This document shows positions 23,363 through 32,196 of a DNA stretch of 64,000 nt, in pieces. Below the pieces are notes generated by a model. It saw only the letters and a program-made list of their open reading frames with translations, searched no databases and was not told where the DNA came from. Origin of the DNA: Desulfobacterales bacterium (GTDB taxonomy: Bacteria > Desulfobacterota > Desulfobacteria > Desulfobacterales > JAFDDL01); assembly GCA_034003325.1 (NCBI GenBank), contig JAVEYW010000005.1:22689-86688 (forward strand), written 5' to 3'. The position numbers and the translations under genes are program-made. Every line of letters begins with the position of its first letter. Positions within the stretch are counted from its first letter, which is position 1.

Positions 23363-24730
23363 ATGGTTAAAAACCGAAACATACTCATCGTTGAAAGTGA
23401 TCCAATGGTGCGCCGGGAATTACATCGGGCGTTGGAAGGGTGGGGGTATGCCGTTTTTTCCGTCATTGCCGGCGCGGAAGCCCGCAAAAAACTTCAGGAC
23501 AGTGCAATTGACATGGTGATAGTCGGCTTTGAAACCCCGGGGGTAAACGGTATTGATTTGTGTCATTTGGCTGCTTCAGGCCAGACCGAGACCGGTGTGC
23601 TGTTTTTATCCAATGAAGCGCCCATTGCGGAAGCCGTCAATGTGATGAAAGCGGGCGCCTTTGACTTTGTCATGAAACCGATTAGCGAAGAGCAACTTTA
23701 TCATTTGGTGCAGCGATGGTTTTGCCGGTCATTGGACGCAGAGAGCGGGCGCGGGCATCAAAACCGGGGTCGCGATATTGTCACTCAGGATCCCGGCATG
23801 AAGAAGCTTCTGGCCTTGGCCCGCCAGGTCGCAGACAGCCGGGCTTCGGTGTTGATTCAGGGAGAGAGCGGAACGGGGAAAGAGCTTTTTGCCCGTTACA
23901 TTCATGAACACAGCAGTCGGCGAGGCGGCCCCTTTATTGCCGTAAACTGTGGCGCCTTACCGGAAACCCTTCTTGAAAGCGAGCTGTTCGGCCATGAAAA
24001 GGGGGCTTTCACCGGCGCGATTTCCAGAAAACCCGGGAAATTTGAATTGGCCGACGGCGGCACCATTTTGCTGGATGAGGTCACGGAGATGCAGGCCTCG
24101 CTTCAGGCCAAGCTGCTGCGGGTTCTGCAGGAACGGGAGGTGGACCGATTGGGTGGACGCATGCCGGTTTCCGTGGACATTCGCGTGGTGGCGACGACCA
24201 ATCGGGACATAAAAACCGCTATTGAGGAAAAACAATTCCGCGAAGACCTTTATTACCGGCTCAGTGTTATTCCCCTCCGAATCCCCCCGTTGCGGGAGCG
24301 CTGCGCTGATATTCCGTTGCTGGCGCATCATTTTATGGAGAAATACAACGCGATTGACAGGCGAAACGTCAAAAGTTTGGCGATGAATGCCGTTGAAAAA
24401 CTGGCAACACTCCCGTTTAATGGAAATGTCCGGGAGCTTGAAAATATGATCGAACGGGCCGTGCTTCTTTCCGATGGGCATTGTATTCAGGAAAAAGACC
24501 TTTTTATTGAGCAGTTTGAGGCCGGCAATGGGCCGGTATTGGCTGCGATACATGATGTTGAACGCGCGCAAGCTCCGCTTCCCTTGCGGGAAGTTGAAAA
24601 AAAGATGATATTCCAGGCGCTTGATGAAACGAGCGGGAACCGGACGCACGCCGCAAAATTGTTGGGAATCAGTGTTCGAACGTTGCGAAACAAGCTCAAT
24701 GAATACAAGGATGGTTTTGAGGCCGAATGA
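23363..24730 (+). CDS. Sigma-54-dependent regulator with a receiver lacking the phospho-acceptor Asp
   Basis: From the ATG at 23363 the protein has 455 residues; the frame is open to a TTG at 23321. The receiver-like domain reads LIVESDP where the acidic pair should be, and has Gly in MVIVGFETPG where the phosphorylated Asp belongs, while Lys in VMKPI is kept. The AAA+ domain is complete: GESGTGKE, canonical GAFTGA, GNVRELEN. The C-terminus is a Fis-type helix-turn-helix (NRTHAAKLLGISVRTLRNKL). It should activate sigma-54 promoters independently of phosphorylation, like FleQ. The flgB sigma-54 promoter begins right after its stop codon. Confidence 0.9.
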   Translation: MVKNRNILIVESDPMVRRELHRALEGWGYAVFSVIAGAEARKKLQDSAIDMVIVGFETPGVNGIDLCHLAASGQTETGVLFLSNEAPIAEAVNVMKAGAFDFVMKPISEEQLYHLVQRWFCRSLDAESGRGHQNRGRDIVTQDPGMKKLLALARQVADSRASVLIQGESGTGKELFARYIHEHSSRRGGPFIAVNCGALPETLLESELFGHEKGAFTGAISRKPGKFELADGGTILLDEVTEMQASLQAKLLRVLQEREVDRLGGRMPVSVDIRVVATTNRDIKTAIEEKQFREDLYYRLSVIPLRIPPLRERCADIPLLAHHFMEKYNAIDRRNVKSLAMNAVEKLATLPFNGNVRELENMIERAVLLSDGHCIQEKDLFIEQFEAGNGPVLAAIHDVERAQAPLPLREVEKKMIFQALDETSGNRTHAAKLLGISVRTLRNKLNEYKDGFEAE

Positions 24731-24748
24731 CCGGCACGCTATTTGCTT
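24731..24748 (+). promoter_or_regulatory. Sigma-54 promoter of flgB operon
   Basis: CCGGCACGCTATTTGCTT has the -24 GG at 24733-24734 and the -12 GC at 24745-24746, exactly 10 bases apart, with GGCAC and TTGC context. Transcription would start near 24757, about 50 bases before flgB. Confidence 0.85.
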
Positions 24749-24808
24749 TCTTTTTTATCAGACGGCCCACCATGTTCAGCTTAAAGACCCATGAACGGAG
24801 AAAGACAC

Positions 24809-25204
24809 ATGGCAAACTCGCTTGTAACCGACAATACCATTAATTTTTTAGGTAAGGCCTTATCCGCCGGCACCAAACGCCATGGCCTGATCAGCGCCAA
24901 TGTCGCCAACATCGATACCATCGGATATAAGGCCAAGGATATCGATTTTAAAAAAATGCTGACCGAAGTGTTGGAAGGCGAAACGCCCGGCGTACTCGAG
25001 CAGACGCAACCCCGGCACTTTCCTCGGGGTACACCCCTGACCCTTTCCGGTGAAGGCGAAGTTATAACCACTGGGGAAACGGTCGATATCGACCAGGAGA
25101 TGACCCGGCTTGCGGAAAACAATATTAATTATCGAACCAACCTGGAGATGCTGCTGAGAAAAATGAATCTGATGAGAACCGCCGTTACTGAAGGAGGCCG
25201 ATGA
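24809..25204 (+). CDS. flgB: Flagellar proximal rod protein FlgB
   Basis: The 131-residue protein begins at the ATG at 24809, preceded by CGGAGAAAG; an ATG six codons upstream overlaps that ribosome site. It shows the rod-protein signature RHGLISANVANIDTIGYKA and the C-terminal helix DIDQEMTRLAENNINYRTNLEMLLRKM. FlgB polymerises in the periplasm as part of the proximal rod and is exported through the flagellar type III system without a cleaved signal. Its stop overlaps the flgC start by four bases (ATGA), implying translational coupling. Confidence 0.95.
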   Translation: MANSLVTDNTINFLGKALSAGTKRHGLISANVANIDTIGYKAKDIDFKKMLTEVLEGETPGVLEQTQPRHFPRGTPLTLSGEGEVITTGETVDIDQEMTRLAENNINYRTNLEMLLRKMNLMRTAVTEGGR

Positions 25205-25641
25205 TGGACTTGATTCAAATCATGCGAATCAGCGGTACGGGGTTGGCTGCCCAACGCGCCAAGATCAATGTTGTCACCGATAACCTGGCCAACGCGGAAA
25301 CGACACGGTCTGCCGAAGGCGGGCCTTATCGAAGAAAAATGGTGGTATTTGAAGAAGCTCCGGTCTCAAAGGATTTCAAGGCGACCCTGGCCGATGAGGA
25401 AAAACAGGCCAATGGGGTGGTTGTGTCCGAGACCGTCAGATCACAAGAGGATTACAGGTTGGTGCATAACCCGACTCATCCGGATGCGGATCCTTTGACC
25501 GGGTATGTGGCCATGCCGAATGTTGATACCATGACCGAACTGGCCGATATGATGGTGGCCAGGCGCGCCTATGATGCGAATGTGACGGCCATGAGCAATA
25601 CCAAAAGTATGATACTGAAAGCCCTTGAGATCGGCAAATAA
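25201..25641 (+). CDS. flgC: Flagellar proximal rod protein FlgC
   Basis: The 146-residue protein has the N-terminal rod motif ISGTGLAAQRAKINVVTDNLANAETTR and the C-terminal ELADMMVARRAYDANVTAMSNTKSMILKALEIGK, both diagnostic of FlgC and shared in outline by all axial proteins. Length is normal. The ATG at 25201 overlaps the flgB stop. It is the second gene of the sigma-54-driven flgBC-fliEF unit and assembles on FliE/FlgB in the periplasm. Confidence 0.96.
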   Translation: MMDLIQIMRISGTGLAAQRAKINVVTDNLANAETTRSAEGGPYRRKMVVFEEAPVSKDFKATLADEEKQANGVVVSETVRSQEDYRLVHNPTHPDADPLTGYVAMPNVDTMTELADMMVARRAYDANVTAMSNTKSMILKALEIGK

Positions 25642-25699
25642 TGAGAGCCCTTTCGAAAACGTTTTTTGTCTTCGAATCGGCGCGTAAAGGAGAAAAAAA

Positions 25700-25987
25700 A
25701 TGAACGGACCGAGCATTGAAGGGATCGCCCCCTTGCAACCGGTTGAGATCGCCCCGAAGGCCAAGCCCGAAGCCGGAGGATTTGCCGATGCACTTAAGAG
25801 TGCAGTGGGAGAAGTAAATCATCTGCAGCACCTGGCGGATAACGCCGTTACGGATGTTGCAAAAGGCAATCTCGGTATTCATGAGGGAATGATGGCCCTT
25901 GCGGAGGCGGATCTGTCCCTTCGGTTGCTGATTCAGGTACGAAATAAGGTGATGGATGCGTACCGGGAAATCAGCCGCATGTCATGA
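25700..25987 (+). CDS. fliE: Flagellar hook-basal body adaptor FliE
   Basis: The 95-residue protein has the FliE pattern: an N-terminal segment FADALKSAVGEVNHLQ and the C-terminal NLGIHEGMMALAEADLSLRLLIQVRNKVMDAYREISRM, which packs as helices joining the MS ring to the rod. A GGAGAAAAAAA ribosome site lies before the ATG. It sits between flgC and fliF, its usual place. Nothing unusual is seen. Confidence 0.95.
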   Translation: MNGPSIEGIAPLQPVEIAPKAKPEAGGFADALKSAVGEVNHLQHLADNAVTDVAKGNLGIHEGMMALAEADLSLRLLIQVRNKVMDAYREISRMS

Positions 25988-26025
25988 TAACACGTAGGAA
26001 AAAACACAGGTAGCAGGAAAATATT

Positions 26026-27609
26026 ATGGGTGCAGCAACGGAACAGATCGGGAATATTTTCAGTAAAATTCCGCTTCAGCGAAAGTTGGCGATGGGGTTG
26101 GTGCTGTTACTGGTAATCGGTGGATTTTGCGTCATGTTTATGGTGGGAAGCAAAACCGAGTACCAGCCCCTGTTTGGAAAACTGACCCCCGAGGATGCGG
26201 CCGGGATAGTGGATAAGCTCAGGGAACAGCGCGTGCCTTTCCGGATTGAAGGCGGTGGCAGTATGATCCTTGTGCCGGCGGACATGGTCTATGATGTCCG
26301 ATTGTCCTTGGCCGGTTTGGGAATACCCAAGGGCGGCGGCGTGGGCTTTGAGATTTTTGATGAAACGGACTTCGGTACGACTGAATTTGTTCAAAAGCTC
26401 AATTACCAGCGGGCGCTGCAAGGGGAACTGGCTCGAACCATCAAAGAGTTTTCGGAAGTGGCCGATGCCCGGGTGATGATTGTTATGCCGAAGGATTCGG
26501 TTTTTATCGATGAAAAAAAGCCGCCGTCGGCTTCCGTTTTGTTGAAACTTCGCAACGCGTTATCCAAATCGAAGGTGGCTGCCGTTGTCCACCTGGTGGC
26601 CAGCGCCGTGGAGGGACTTACCCCGGACCTGGTGACCGTTGTGGATACCGACGGAAGGGTGTTGTCCAAAAAGACACTTGAAGAAGATAAGGTCGGAGAG
26701 CTTGCGGATTCTCAGCTGGAATATAAAACCGGCTACGAGGGAAATTTGGTTCGAAGAATTCAGTCCATGCTGGAGCAGATCGTTGGACCCGGAAAAGCCA
26801 TTGTGCGCGTCAGTGCGGATATGGATTTTAGCCGGGTGGATATTAATGAAGAACGCTATGACCCCGATGTGCAGGTAATCAGAAGCCAGCAAAACAGTAC
26901 GGAAGCACAAGAGGGCAGCAAAGGTGCCGCCAACGGTGTTTCCAGTGTCAACCCCGCGGCCGGAGGGTCTTTGGCAAGCCAAAGCGCCGAAAAGAGCCAA
27001 CGCCAGAATCAAACCATTAATTATGAAATCAACCGAACGGTAAAGCGCATCGTAAAGCCGCTTGCCGAAGTCAAACGGTTGTCAGTGGCGGCCGTGTTGG
27101 ACGGAAAATACACGCCGGGCACCGATAAAGACGGCAATCAGACAAAGACCTATGTGGCCCGGACCCAAGCCGAGCTCGATCAATTCGCCAACATTGTCAA
27201 ACAGGCCATGGGCTACAGCGCGGACCGGGAAGATCAGGTGACGGTAGAATCTCTTCCCTTTGCGTTCATGGAAGAGATGAGCCTGGAGATGAACCCCGGC
27301 GTGGACTGGCTGGCCATGATTAAGCGCTTCGGGCATTTGGCTGGATATGCGGTGTTGCTGCTGATTTCTTTTGTCTTCATCGTACGGCCGATGACGCGGG
27401 TGGTTAGCGATGTTTCGGTGGCGGTTGAGCAACAGACGCTCCGGTATGGCGCCGGTGCGCAGCAGCAAGCCCTGCCGAGTCCGGATGGCCGCCAGGCGTT
27501 GCCGGAGCCCAAGGCGATTAGTCCCCGGGAAAGGGCCGTTCATCTGACAAAGCAAGACCCGGATATGGCGGTGGAGCATGTGCGCAGCTGGTTGAGTGAG
27601 GCGTCGTGA
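26026..27609 (+). CDS. fliF: Flagellar MS-ring protein FliF
   Basis: This 527-residue protein has a membrane segment near residues 20-43 (GLVLLLVIGGFCVMFMVG), the periplasmic ring-building domains containing GLGIPKGGGVGFEIFDETDFGTTEF and NYQRALQGELARTIKEF, a low-complexity Ser/Ala/Gly region, and a second membrane segment near 437-455 (AGYAVLLLISFVFIV). The cytoplasmic tail LTKQDPDMAVEHVRSWLSE is the FliG-binding helix. FliF forms the inner-membrane ring that houses the export gate. Its stop overlaps the fliG start. Confidence 0.96.
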   Translation: MGAATEQIGNIFSKIPLQRKLAMGLVLLLVIGGFCVMFMVGSKTEYQPLFGKLTPEDAAGIVDKLREQRVPFRIEGGGSMILVPADMVYDVRLSLAGLGIPKGGGVGFEIFDETDFGTTEFVQKLNYQRALQGELARTIKEFSEVADARVMIVMPKDSVFIDEKKPPSASVLLKLRNALSKSKVAAVVHLVASAVEGLTPDLVTVVDTDGRVLSKKTLEEDKVGELADSQLEYKTGYEGNLVRRIQSMLEQIVGPGKAIVRVSADMDFSRVDINEERYDPDVQVIRSQQNSTEAQEGSKGAANGVSSVNPAAGGSLASQSAEKSQRQNQTINYEINRTVKRIVKPLAEVKRLSVAAVLDGKYTPGTDKDGNQTKTYVARTQAELDQFANIVKQAMGYSADREDQVTVESLPFAFMEEMSLEMNPGVDWLAMIKRFGHLAGYAVLLLISFVFIVRPMTRVVSDVSVAVEQQTLRYGAGAQQQALPSPDGRQALPEPKAISPRERAVHLTKQDPDMAVEHVRSWLSEAS

Positions 27610-28628
27610 TGGGCGAGAAAAAAATCGATTTAAAAAATATGAGTGGGCCTGAAAAAGCGGCGGTGTTTCTTCTGGCCATCGGAGAGGTGGAAGCTTCCAA
27701 GGTGTTTAAGAAAATGAACGATGAGGAGATCAAGAAAGTCGCCGGCATCATGGCGGATCTTGATAAGGTGGCGCCGGAGGTGTTGGATGCCGTTTCGGAA
27801 GAATTCGTTGGTAGGCTTGAAGGTGGCTCAAGAGGGTCTGTTAAGGGCGAAGCGTTTTTTAAAGCGCTTGTGGGAAGCTCCCTCGAAAAAGGCAAAGCAG
27901 AAAAGCTTCTTCAGGAATTGGAAGAAGAAAGGAAGGAAACGCCCTTTGAATGGAGCAGTGAAGTGGACCCATCGGTTTTTCGAGATCACCTGATGGGGGA
28001 GCATCCTCAGACCATCGCCATGATCCTGGCCTATTTGCCCCCGAACGTTTCGGCTGAAATTTTATTCGGACTACCCGATGATAAAAAGGGGGATATTGCC
28101 ATTCGAATCGCCCGGTTGGGTCAGGTTCCCAAGGAAATTGTTCGTCAAGTGGATGAAACATTGCGAAATGAACTGAAGAAAGTCGGCACCAGTGGGGAAA
28201 AAGTCGGCGGTATTCAGGCATTGGTGGATATATTGAATAATCTCGATAGGGCCAGCGAAGATATTATCCTGGAGACCATTGAAGAAGAGCATGCTGAGAT
28301 GGTCGTGGAAATCAGGGGTATGATGTTTGTGTTTGAAGATCTGATCAAGGTAGATGACCGGGGTATGCGCGAGATCTTGAAGAAGGTGGAAAACCAGCAG
28401 TTGGTGTTGGCCATGAAGACCGCCAGCGAGGAGATGAAGCAGAAGATTGTCGGCAATCTCTCGACGCGCGCGGCCGAAATGCTGATGGAGGACCTTGAAG
28501 TCATGGGACCGGTGCGCTTAACGGAGGTGGAAGAAGCGCAACAAGCCATCATTCGTGCAGCCAAGGAACTGGAGGCCGATGGTACCATCACGCTTGGCGG
28601 CAAGGGAAAGGAGGATGTCCTTGTCTGA
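27609..28628 (+). CDS. fliG: Flagellar motor switch protein FliG
   Basis: The 339-residue protein is taken from the ATG at 27609, which overlaps the fliF TGA; a GTG one codon upstream is also in frame. It has the N-terminal SGPEKAAVFLLAIGE helix that binds FliF, EHPQTIAMILAYLPP in the middle domain, and the C-terminal torque domain with charged helices (DDRGMREILKKVENQQLVLAMK, EVEEAQQAII). FliG transmits torque from the stators to the C ring. Length and motifs are normal, and fliH overlaps its end. Confidence 0.96.
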   Translation: MGEKKIDLKNMSGPEKAAVFLLAIGEVEASKVFKKMNDEEIKKVAGIMADLDKVAPEVLDAVSEEFVGRLEGGSRGSVKGEAFFKALVGSSLEKGKAEKLLQELEEERKETPFEWSSEVDPSVFRDHLMGEHPQTIAMILAYLPPNVSAEILFGLPDDKKGDIAIRIARLGQVPKEIVRQVDETLRNELKKVGTSGEKVGGIQALVDILNNLDRASEDIILETIEEEHAEMVVEIRGMMFVFEDLIKVDDRGMREILKKVENQQLVLAMKTASEEMKQKIVGNLSTRAAEMLMEDLEVMGPVRLTEVEEAQQAIIRAAKELEADGTITLGGKGKEDVLV

Positions 28629-29382
28629 TCAACCAAAGGACGCCACTTTTCAAAGGGTTCATTGGGCAGCCGCCGTTTCGGCAAAGACGCCGAACCAATC
28701 GGCGGGCGCAGGCGCTGCCGGTGCTCAATTTGCCCATATGGCGCCTGTTGTCAAAAAAGCGGCTGAGGCATCGTCTTTTGAATCCCCTTATATCAGTGAA
28801 CACAAGCTCAGAGAGATTCTTGAGGCGGATCGACGCCAAAAACGCCCGGCGGAGCCCGATGCGGAAGAAGTCAAGCGCTTGGCCTATGCGGAAGGATTTG
28901 CAAAGGGAGAGGCGGACGGATTCAATGCCGGCAAACAACAGACCAAACCGATTCTCGATCAGTTGCAGCGGGTTCTATCCGATGTGAATGGGTTGTGGCA
29001 GCTAATGGTTACCCGCTACGAGCGCCAGTTGATGGATCTGGTTTGCCGGGTAGCCGAGAAAATCGTGCTCGGTCATGTTGAAATCGAACCTGAAACGGTT
29101 AAACGCGCTATTCTTGATGCATTTTCCGTTGTTCCTGAGCCAATTAACGCAACCATTGAGGTCAATCCAAAAGATTATGAATATATAGAAACAATCAAGG
29201 AAGATTTTTTTGATTGCATTGCTTCCTTGAAGGATGTTGCCGTGTTGAGTGATCCGTCGGTGGCGCGCGGTGGCTGCAAAATTCGAACCACCTCGGGCGA
29301 GGTGGATGCCACCATACAATCCCGGCTGGAATCGGTTCGAAAGTGTTTTATCGAGGCAAATGGATCCAAAAATATGGACTGA
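28615..29382 (+). CDS. fliH: Flagellar export ATPase regulator FliH
   Basis: The protein is 255 residues from the ATG at 28615, which follows an excellent GGAAAGGAGG ribosome site inside the end of fliG; the frame is open 20 codons further but without a ribosome site. It has a variable N-terminus, a glycine-rich helix repeat (LAYAEGFAKGEADGFNAGKQQ) characteristic of FliH GxxxG stretches, and a C-terminal domain with DLVCRVAEKIVLGHVE. FliH dimers bind FliI and link the ATPase to the C ring. Its place between fliG and fliI is canonical. Confidence 0.92.
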   Translation: MSLSDQPKDATFQRVHWAAAVSAKTPNQSAGAGAAGAQFAHMAPVVKKAAEASSFESPYISEHKLREILEADRRQKRPAEPDAEEVKRLAYAEGFAKGEADGFNAGKQQTKPILDQLQRVLSDVNGLWQLMVTRYERQLMDLVCRVAEKIVLGHVEIEPETVKRAILDAFSVVPEPINATIEVNPKDYEYIETIKEDFFDCIASLKDVAVLSDPSVARGGCKIRTTSGEVDATIQSRLESVRKCFIEANGSKNMD

Positions 29383-29427
29383 GCATCCCCGGTCAATGAC
29401 CGACCAACCCAAAGACGACCAAACCCT

Positions 29428-30777
29428 ATGAACTCAAAAAACCCCATAGCGACTTCTGATTTGAACATCCACTGGGATTCCTATCTCAAAGCGGTGGAAA
29501 CCGGACCACGGTTGCGGCTTCAAGGCCGTATCGTTAAGGTCATCGGACTGATTGCCGAGGCCGAAGGCGTGGGGGCGAGTATCGGCAGCCGGTGCAACAT
29601 TGAAAATGATCATGGGCGAAGTATTATGGCCGAGGTTGTGGGATTTAAGGATGATCGGGTGCTGCTCATGCCTTACGGCGATACGCGGGGGATTCGGCCG
29701 GGCAGCCGTGTTTCTCTTATGGACGAAACGCCGCATACCGATGTGGGCGATGCATTTTTAGGTCGGGTGGTGGATGGCATGGGGGAACCGTTGGACGGAA
29801 AGGGGCCGATTCGGGGAACCGCGCAGTACCCGCTTTACGGCAACCCTATCAATCCGTTGGACCGTCGATCCATTAGACAGCTGATGGATGTGGGTGTCGC
29901 CGCCGTTAACACCATGATTCCGCTGGGTCAGGGACAGCGAGTCGCCATTATGGCTGGTTCCGGCGTGGGTAAAAGTGTTCTGATGGGAATGATGACCCGC
30001 CACACCGCGGCGGATGTGACCGTAATCGGGTTGATCGGTGAGCGGGGCCGGGAAGTAAAAGACTTTGTAGAAGGAAATCTCGGCGTGGAGGGAATGAAAA
30101 AAGCAGTCCTGGTGGCGGCCACTTCGGACGCGCCGCCCCTGGTGAGAATGCGCGGCGCCTATCTGGCGACAACCCTTGCGGAATACTTCCGGGATCAGGA
30201 GAAAAATGTTCTTTTGATCATGGACTCCATTACCCGGTTTGCCATGAGCAGCAGGGATGTGGGGCTGGCGGCCGGCGAGCCGCCGACCAGCCGCGGGTAC
30301 ACCCCGTCGTTTTTTGCGCAGATACCGGTTCTGCTCGAAAGAGCCGGCAGTGTGCAAGGCAAAGGAAGCATCACCGGTATTTACACGGTGCTCGTCGAAG
30401 GGGATGATATGAATGATCCGGTGGGCGATACGGTGAGATCCATTGTGGACGGGCACATCGTCCTGTCACGGAAACTGGCCAATCGGGGACATTACCCCGC
30501 CATTGATGTGCTTCAGAGTGTCAGCCGGGTTGTTCGGGATGTATCCAGCGCGGAGCATTTGGCCTTACGGGATAAAGCCGTTGATATTCTGGCGGTTTAC
30601 GGGGATGCGGAAGATATGATTTCCATCGGTGCTTATGTGGACGGGTCTGATCCGCGCATCGACTATGCCAAGAGGATGATGCCGAAAATCGTTAATTTTT
30701 TAAGACAATCGGTAGGTGAAAAATCACCCTACCCGTTGGGACTGAATAAATTAAAAGCGATATTTGCTGAAAAGTAG
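29428..30777 (+). CDS. fliI: Flagellar type III export ATPase FliI
   Basis: The 449-residue F1-like ATPase has Walker A GSGVGKS (residues 177-183), Walker B region VLLIMDSITRFA, the DEXH-like GERGREVKDFVE segment and PPTSRGYTPSFFAQIPVLLERAG. It hydrolyses ATP to unload substrates at the flagellar export gate. Start at 29428 follows a moderate ribosome site. It is followed by fliJ, its stalk partner, with the fliJ start 14 bases after the stop. The length matches other FliI proteins. Confidence 0.96.
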   Translation: MNSKNPIATSDLNIHWDSYLKAVETGPRLRLQGRIVKVIGLIAEAEGVGASIGSRCNIENDHGRSIMAEVVGFKDDRVLLMPYGDTRGIRPGSRVSLMDETPHTDVGDAFLGRVVDGMGEPLDGKGPIRGTAQYPLYGNPINPLDRRSIRQLMDVGVAAVNTMIPLGQGQRVAIMAGSGVGKSVLMGMMTRHTAADVTVIGLIGERGREVKDFVEGNLGVEGMKKAVLVAATSDAPPLVRMRGAYLATTLAEYFRDQEKNVLLIMDSITRFAMSSRDVGLAAGEPPTSRGYTPSFFAQIPVLLERAGSVQGKGSITGIYTVLVEGDDMNDPVGDTVRSIVDGHIVLSRKLANRGHYPAIDVLQSVSRVVRDVSSAEHLALRDKAVDILAVYGDAEDMISIGAYVDGSDPRIDYAKRMMPKIVNFLRQSVGEKSPYPLGLNKLKAIFAEK

Positions 30778-30793
30778 AACCGGGCGGAAGCAA

Positions 30794-31243
30794 ATGAAAA
30801 AGTTTAAGTTCAAACTCGATCCCTTGTTGCGGTATCGTGCATTTCAGGAGCGTCAGCAAAAAATGGCGGTGGCGGCAGCGCATGCCGCCGTGGTCGACTG
30901 TGAAACGCGGATTCGATCGATGATTCAGGAGATGCGTAAGACCAAAATAACATTTGATGTGCGCTTGACCACGGGAATGAATGCCGAACAGATTCGATGG
31001 TTCGACCATTATCTGAACGCCCTTGCCGCTCAACGCGTCTCCGAGGAGGCGCGGCGGGAGACATTGGTAACTGAATTGATTCACCAGCAACAGAAACTGA
31101 GCGAAAAAACGGTGCTTAAAAAAGTGGTTGAAAACCTTAAAGAACGAAAAAAAGAAGCGTATTATCACCAGGCATACCGGACGGAACAGCAGATGCTGGA
31201 TGATCTGGTGATTCTCAGAAGTTCACGGGGTGCCAACGGATGA
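30794..31243 (+). CDS. fliJ: Flagellar export chaperone FliJ
   Basis: The 149-residue protein is almost entirely coiled coil, opening KKFKFKLDPLLRYRAFQERQQ, the usual FliJ start, and ending in charged helix (KKVVENLKERKKEAYYHQAYRTEQQMLDDLVILR). The ATG at 30794 follows GGGCGGAAG; the frame opens 10 codons earlier within fliI. FliJ acts as the central stalk of the export ATPase. The motE-like gene overlaps its stop by 4 bases. Confidence 0.9.
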   Translation: MKKFKFKLDPLLRYRAFQERQQKMAVAAAHAAVVDCETRIRSMIQEMRKTKITFDVRLTTGMNAEQIRWFDHYLNALAAQRVSEEARRETLVTELIHQQQKLSEKTVLKKVVENLKERKKEAYYHQAYRTEQQMLDDLVILRSSRGANG

Positions 31244-31896
31244 GACTTGTTCCCAAATACAGAATAAAAACGCTGATTTTCGGGTTTGTACTGGCGAAAA
31301 TGATGATTGCGGGTTTTTACTTGGCTGGTGGGTTTCAGTTGAAACCGATTGCCCGAGTGGCGCCGCTTATCTCTGTCGCGCAGGCGCAATCGGGCCCCGA
31401 GGAAATCGCGGCCACCGAAAGTACAGTGAATGCCGCGCCCGCAGCGGAGCCGCCCGTGCTTCTGCCTGAAGATATGCGGGCAGTGATGAATACGCTTGAA
31501 AAAAAGAGAATCGCACTTCAGGAAGAAGAAACCCGGATCAAAAAAGAACGGGCTCAACTGGATCTTCTAAAACGGGATATTCAGGAGAAAATTGATGAAC
31601 TTTCGGGCATTCAGAAAAAGATAGAAGAAGATCTGAATCAGAAAGCGGCCCTGGCATCACAGGCGGAACAGAAGAAGGCGATGGAAGAGGATAAAAAAAT
31701 AAAACAATTGGTGAAGGTGTACAGCAGCATGAAACCGAAAAGCGCTGCCGAAATCGTGGACAAGATGGACTTAACCGTTGTTCTTCAGGTGTTCAGCCAT
31801 ATGAAAGGCGAGCAGGTGGGAGAAATTCTGACCTATGTTAATAAGGATCGCGCGGCCAAGATCAGCGAACAGTTGGCAAGCCGGTCTATAGATTGA
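31240..31896 (+). CDS. MotE-family protein (coiled coil plus MgtE N-like domain)
   Basis: The 218-residue protein has an N-terminal membrane or signal segment (TLIFGFVLAKMMIAGFYLAGG), a linker, a coiled coil (about 85-150) and a C-terminal MgtE-N-like motif, YSSMKPKSAAEIVDKMDLTVVLQVFSHMKGEQVGEILTYV. This domain order is that of the small protein regularly encoded after fliJ and named MotE in alpha-proteobacteria, where it chaperones the periplasmic stator partner MotC. A terminator hairpin follows. The function here is inferred from family and position only. Confidence 0.8.
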   Translation: MRLVPKYRIKTLIFGFVLAKMMIAGFYLAGGFQLKPIARVAPLISVAQAQSGPEEIAATESTVNAAPAAEPPVLLPEDMRAVMNTLEKKRIALQEEETRIKKERAQLDLLKRDIQEKIDELSGIQKKIEEDLNQKAALASQAEQKKAMEEDKKIKQLVKVYSSMKPKSAAEIVDKMDLTVVLQVFSHMKGEQVGEILTYVNKDRAAKISEQLASRSID

Positions 31897-31930
31897 TCCT
31901 CTCCGCCGAATGGCGGTTTTTGATCAGCAG

Positions 31931-31963
31931 AAAAAACCTTCGAAGAAATTCGAGGGTTTTTTT
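31931..31963 (+). terminator. Intrinsic terminator after the flgB-motE unit
   Basis: AAAAAACCTTCGAA (31931-31944) pairs with TTCGAGGGTTTTTT (31949-31962) with one G-U pair, and its 3' arm runs into a T-tract. It lies 35 bases after the stop of the motE-like gene. Confidence 0.8.
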
Positions 31964-31980
31964 ATTGGGTTCGATCGGCC

Positions 31981-32020
31981 TTGCCGGGTTCGGCAATATT
32001 TTCCCGATTCATGAATCGGG
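31981..32020. promoter_or_regulatory. Two palindromes upstream of the fliK sigma-54 promoter
   Basis: TTGCCGGGTTCGGCAA (31981-31996) and the perfect 18-base palindrome CCCGATTCATGAATCGGG (32003-32020) lie about 105-145 bases upstream of the -24 element. That is the distance range of enhancer sites for NtrC-type activators. Enhancer function is inferred. Confidence 0.45.
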
Positions 32021-32122
32021 AGAAGGAAAAAACTGCTTTGCGTAACCTGTTTTAATAAATTCAAGAGGCCTTGAAGATTTGCAACTTCCTGTTAATACAA
32101 TTATAAATAAATATAGAATTGT

Positions 32123-32140
32123 TTGGCACGAGCCTTGCTA
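32123..32140 (+). promoter_or_regulatory. Sigma-54 promoter of fliK-flgD-flgE
   Basis: TTGGCACGAGCCTTGCTA is a near-consensus -24/-12 element, with GG at 32125-32126 and GC at 32137-32138. The fliK start lies 57 bases downstream of the GC. Confidence 0.93.
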
Positions 32141-32196
32141 TACACATGAACAGAGAAACAAGCGAGTTAAATTCCAACCGTCTGTGAGAACGGAAT

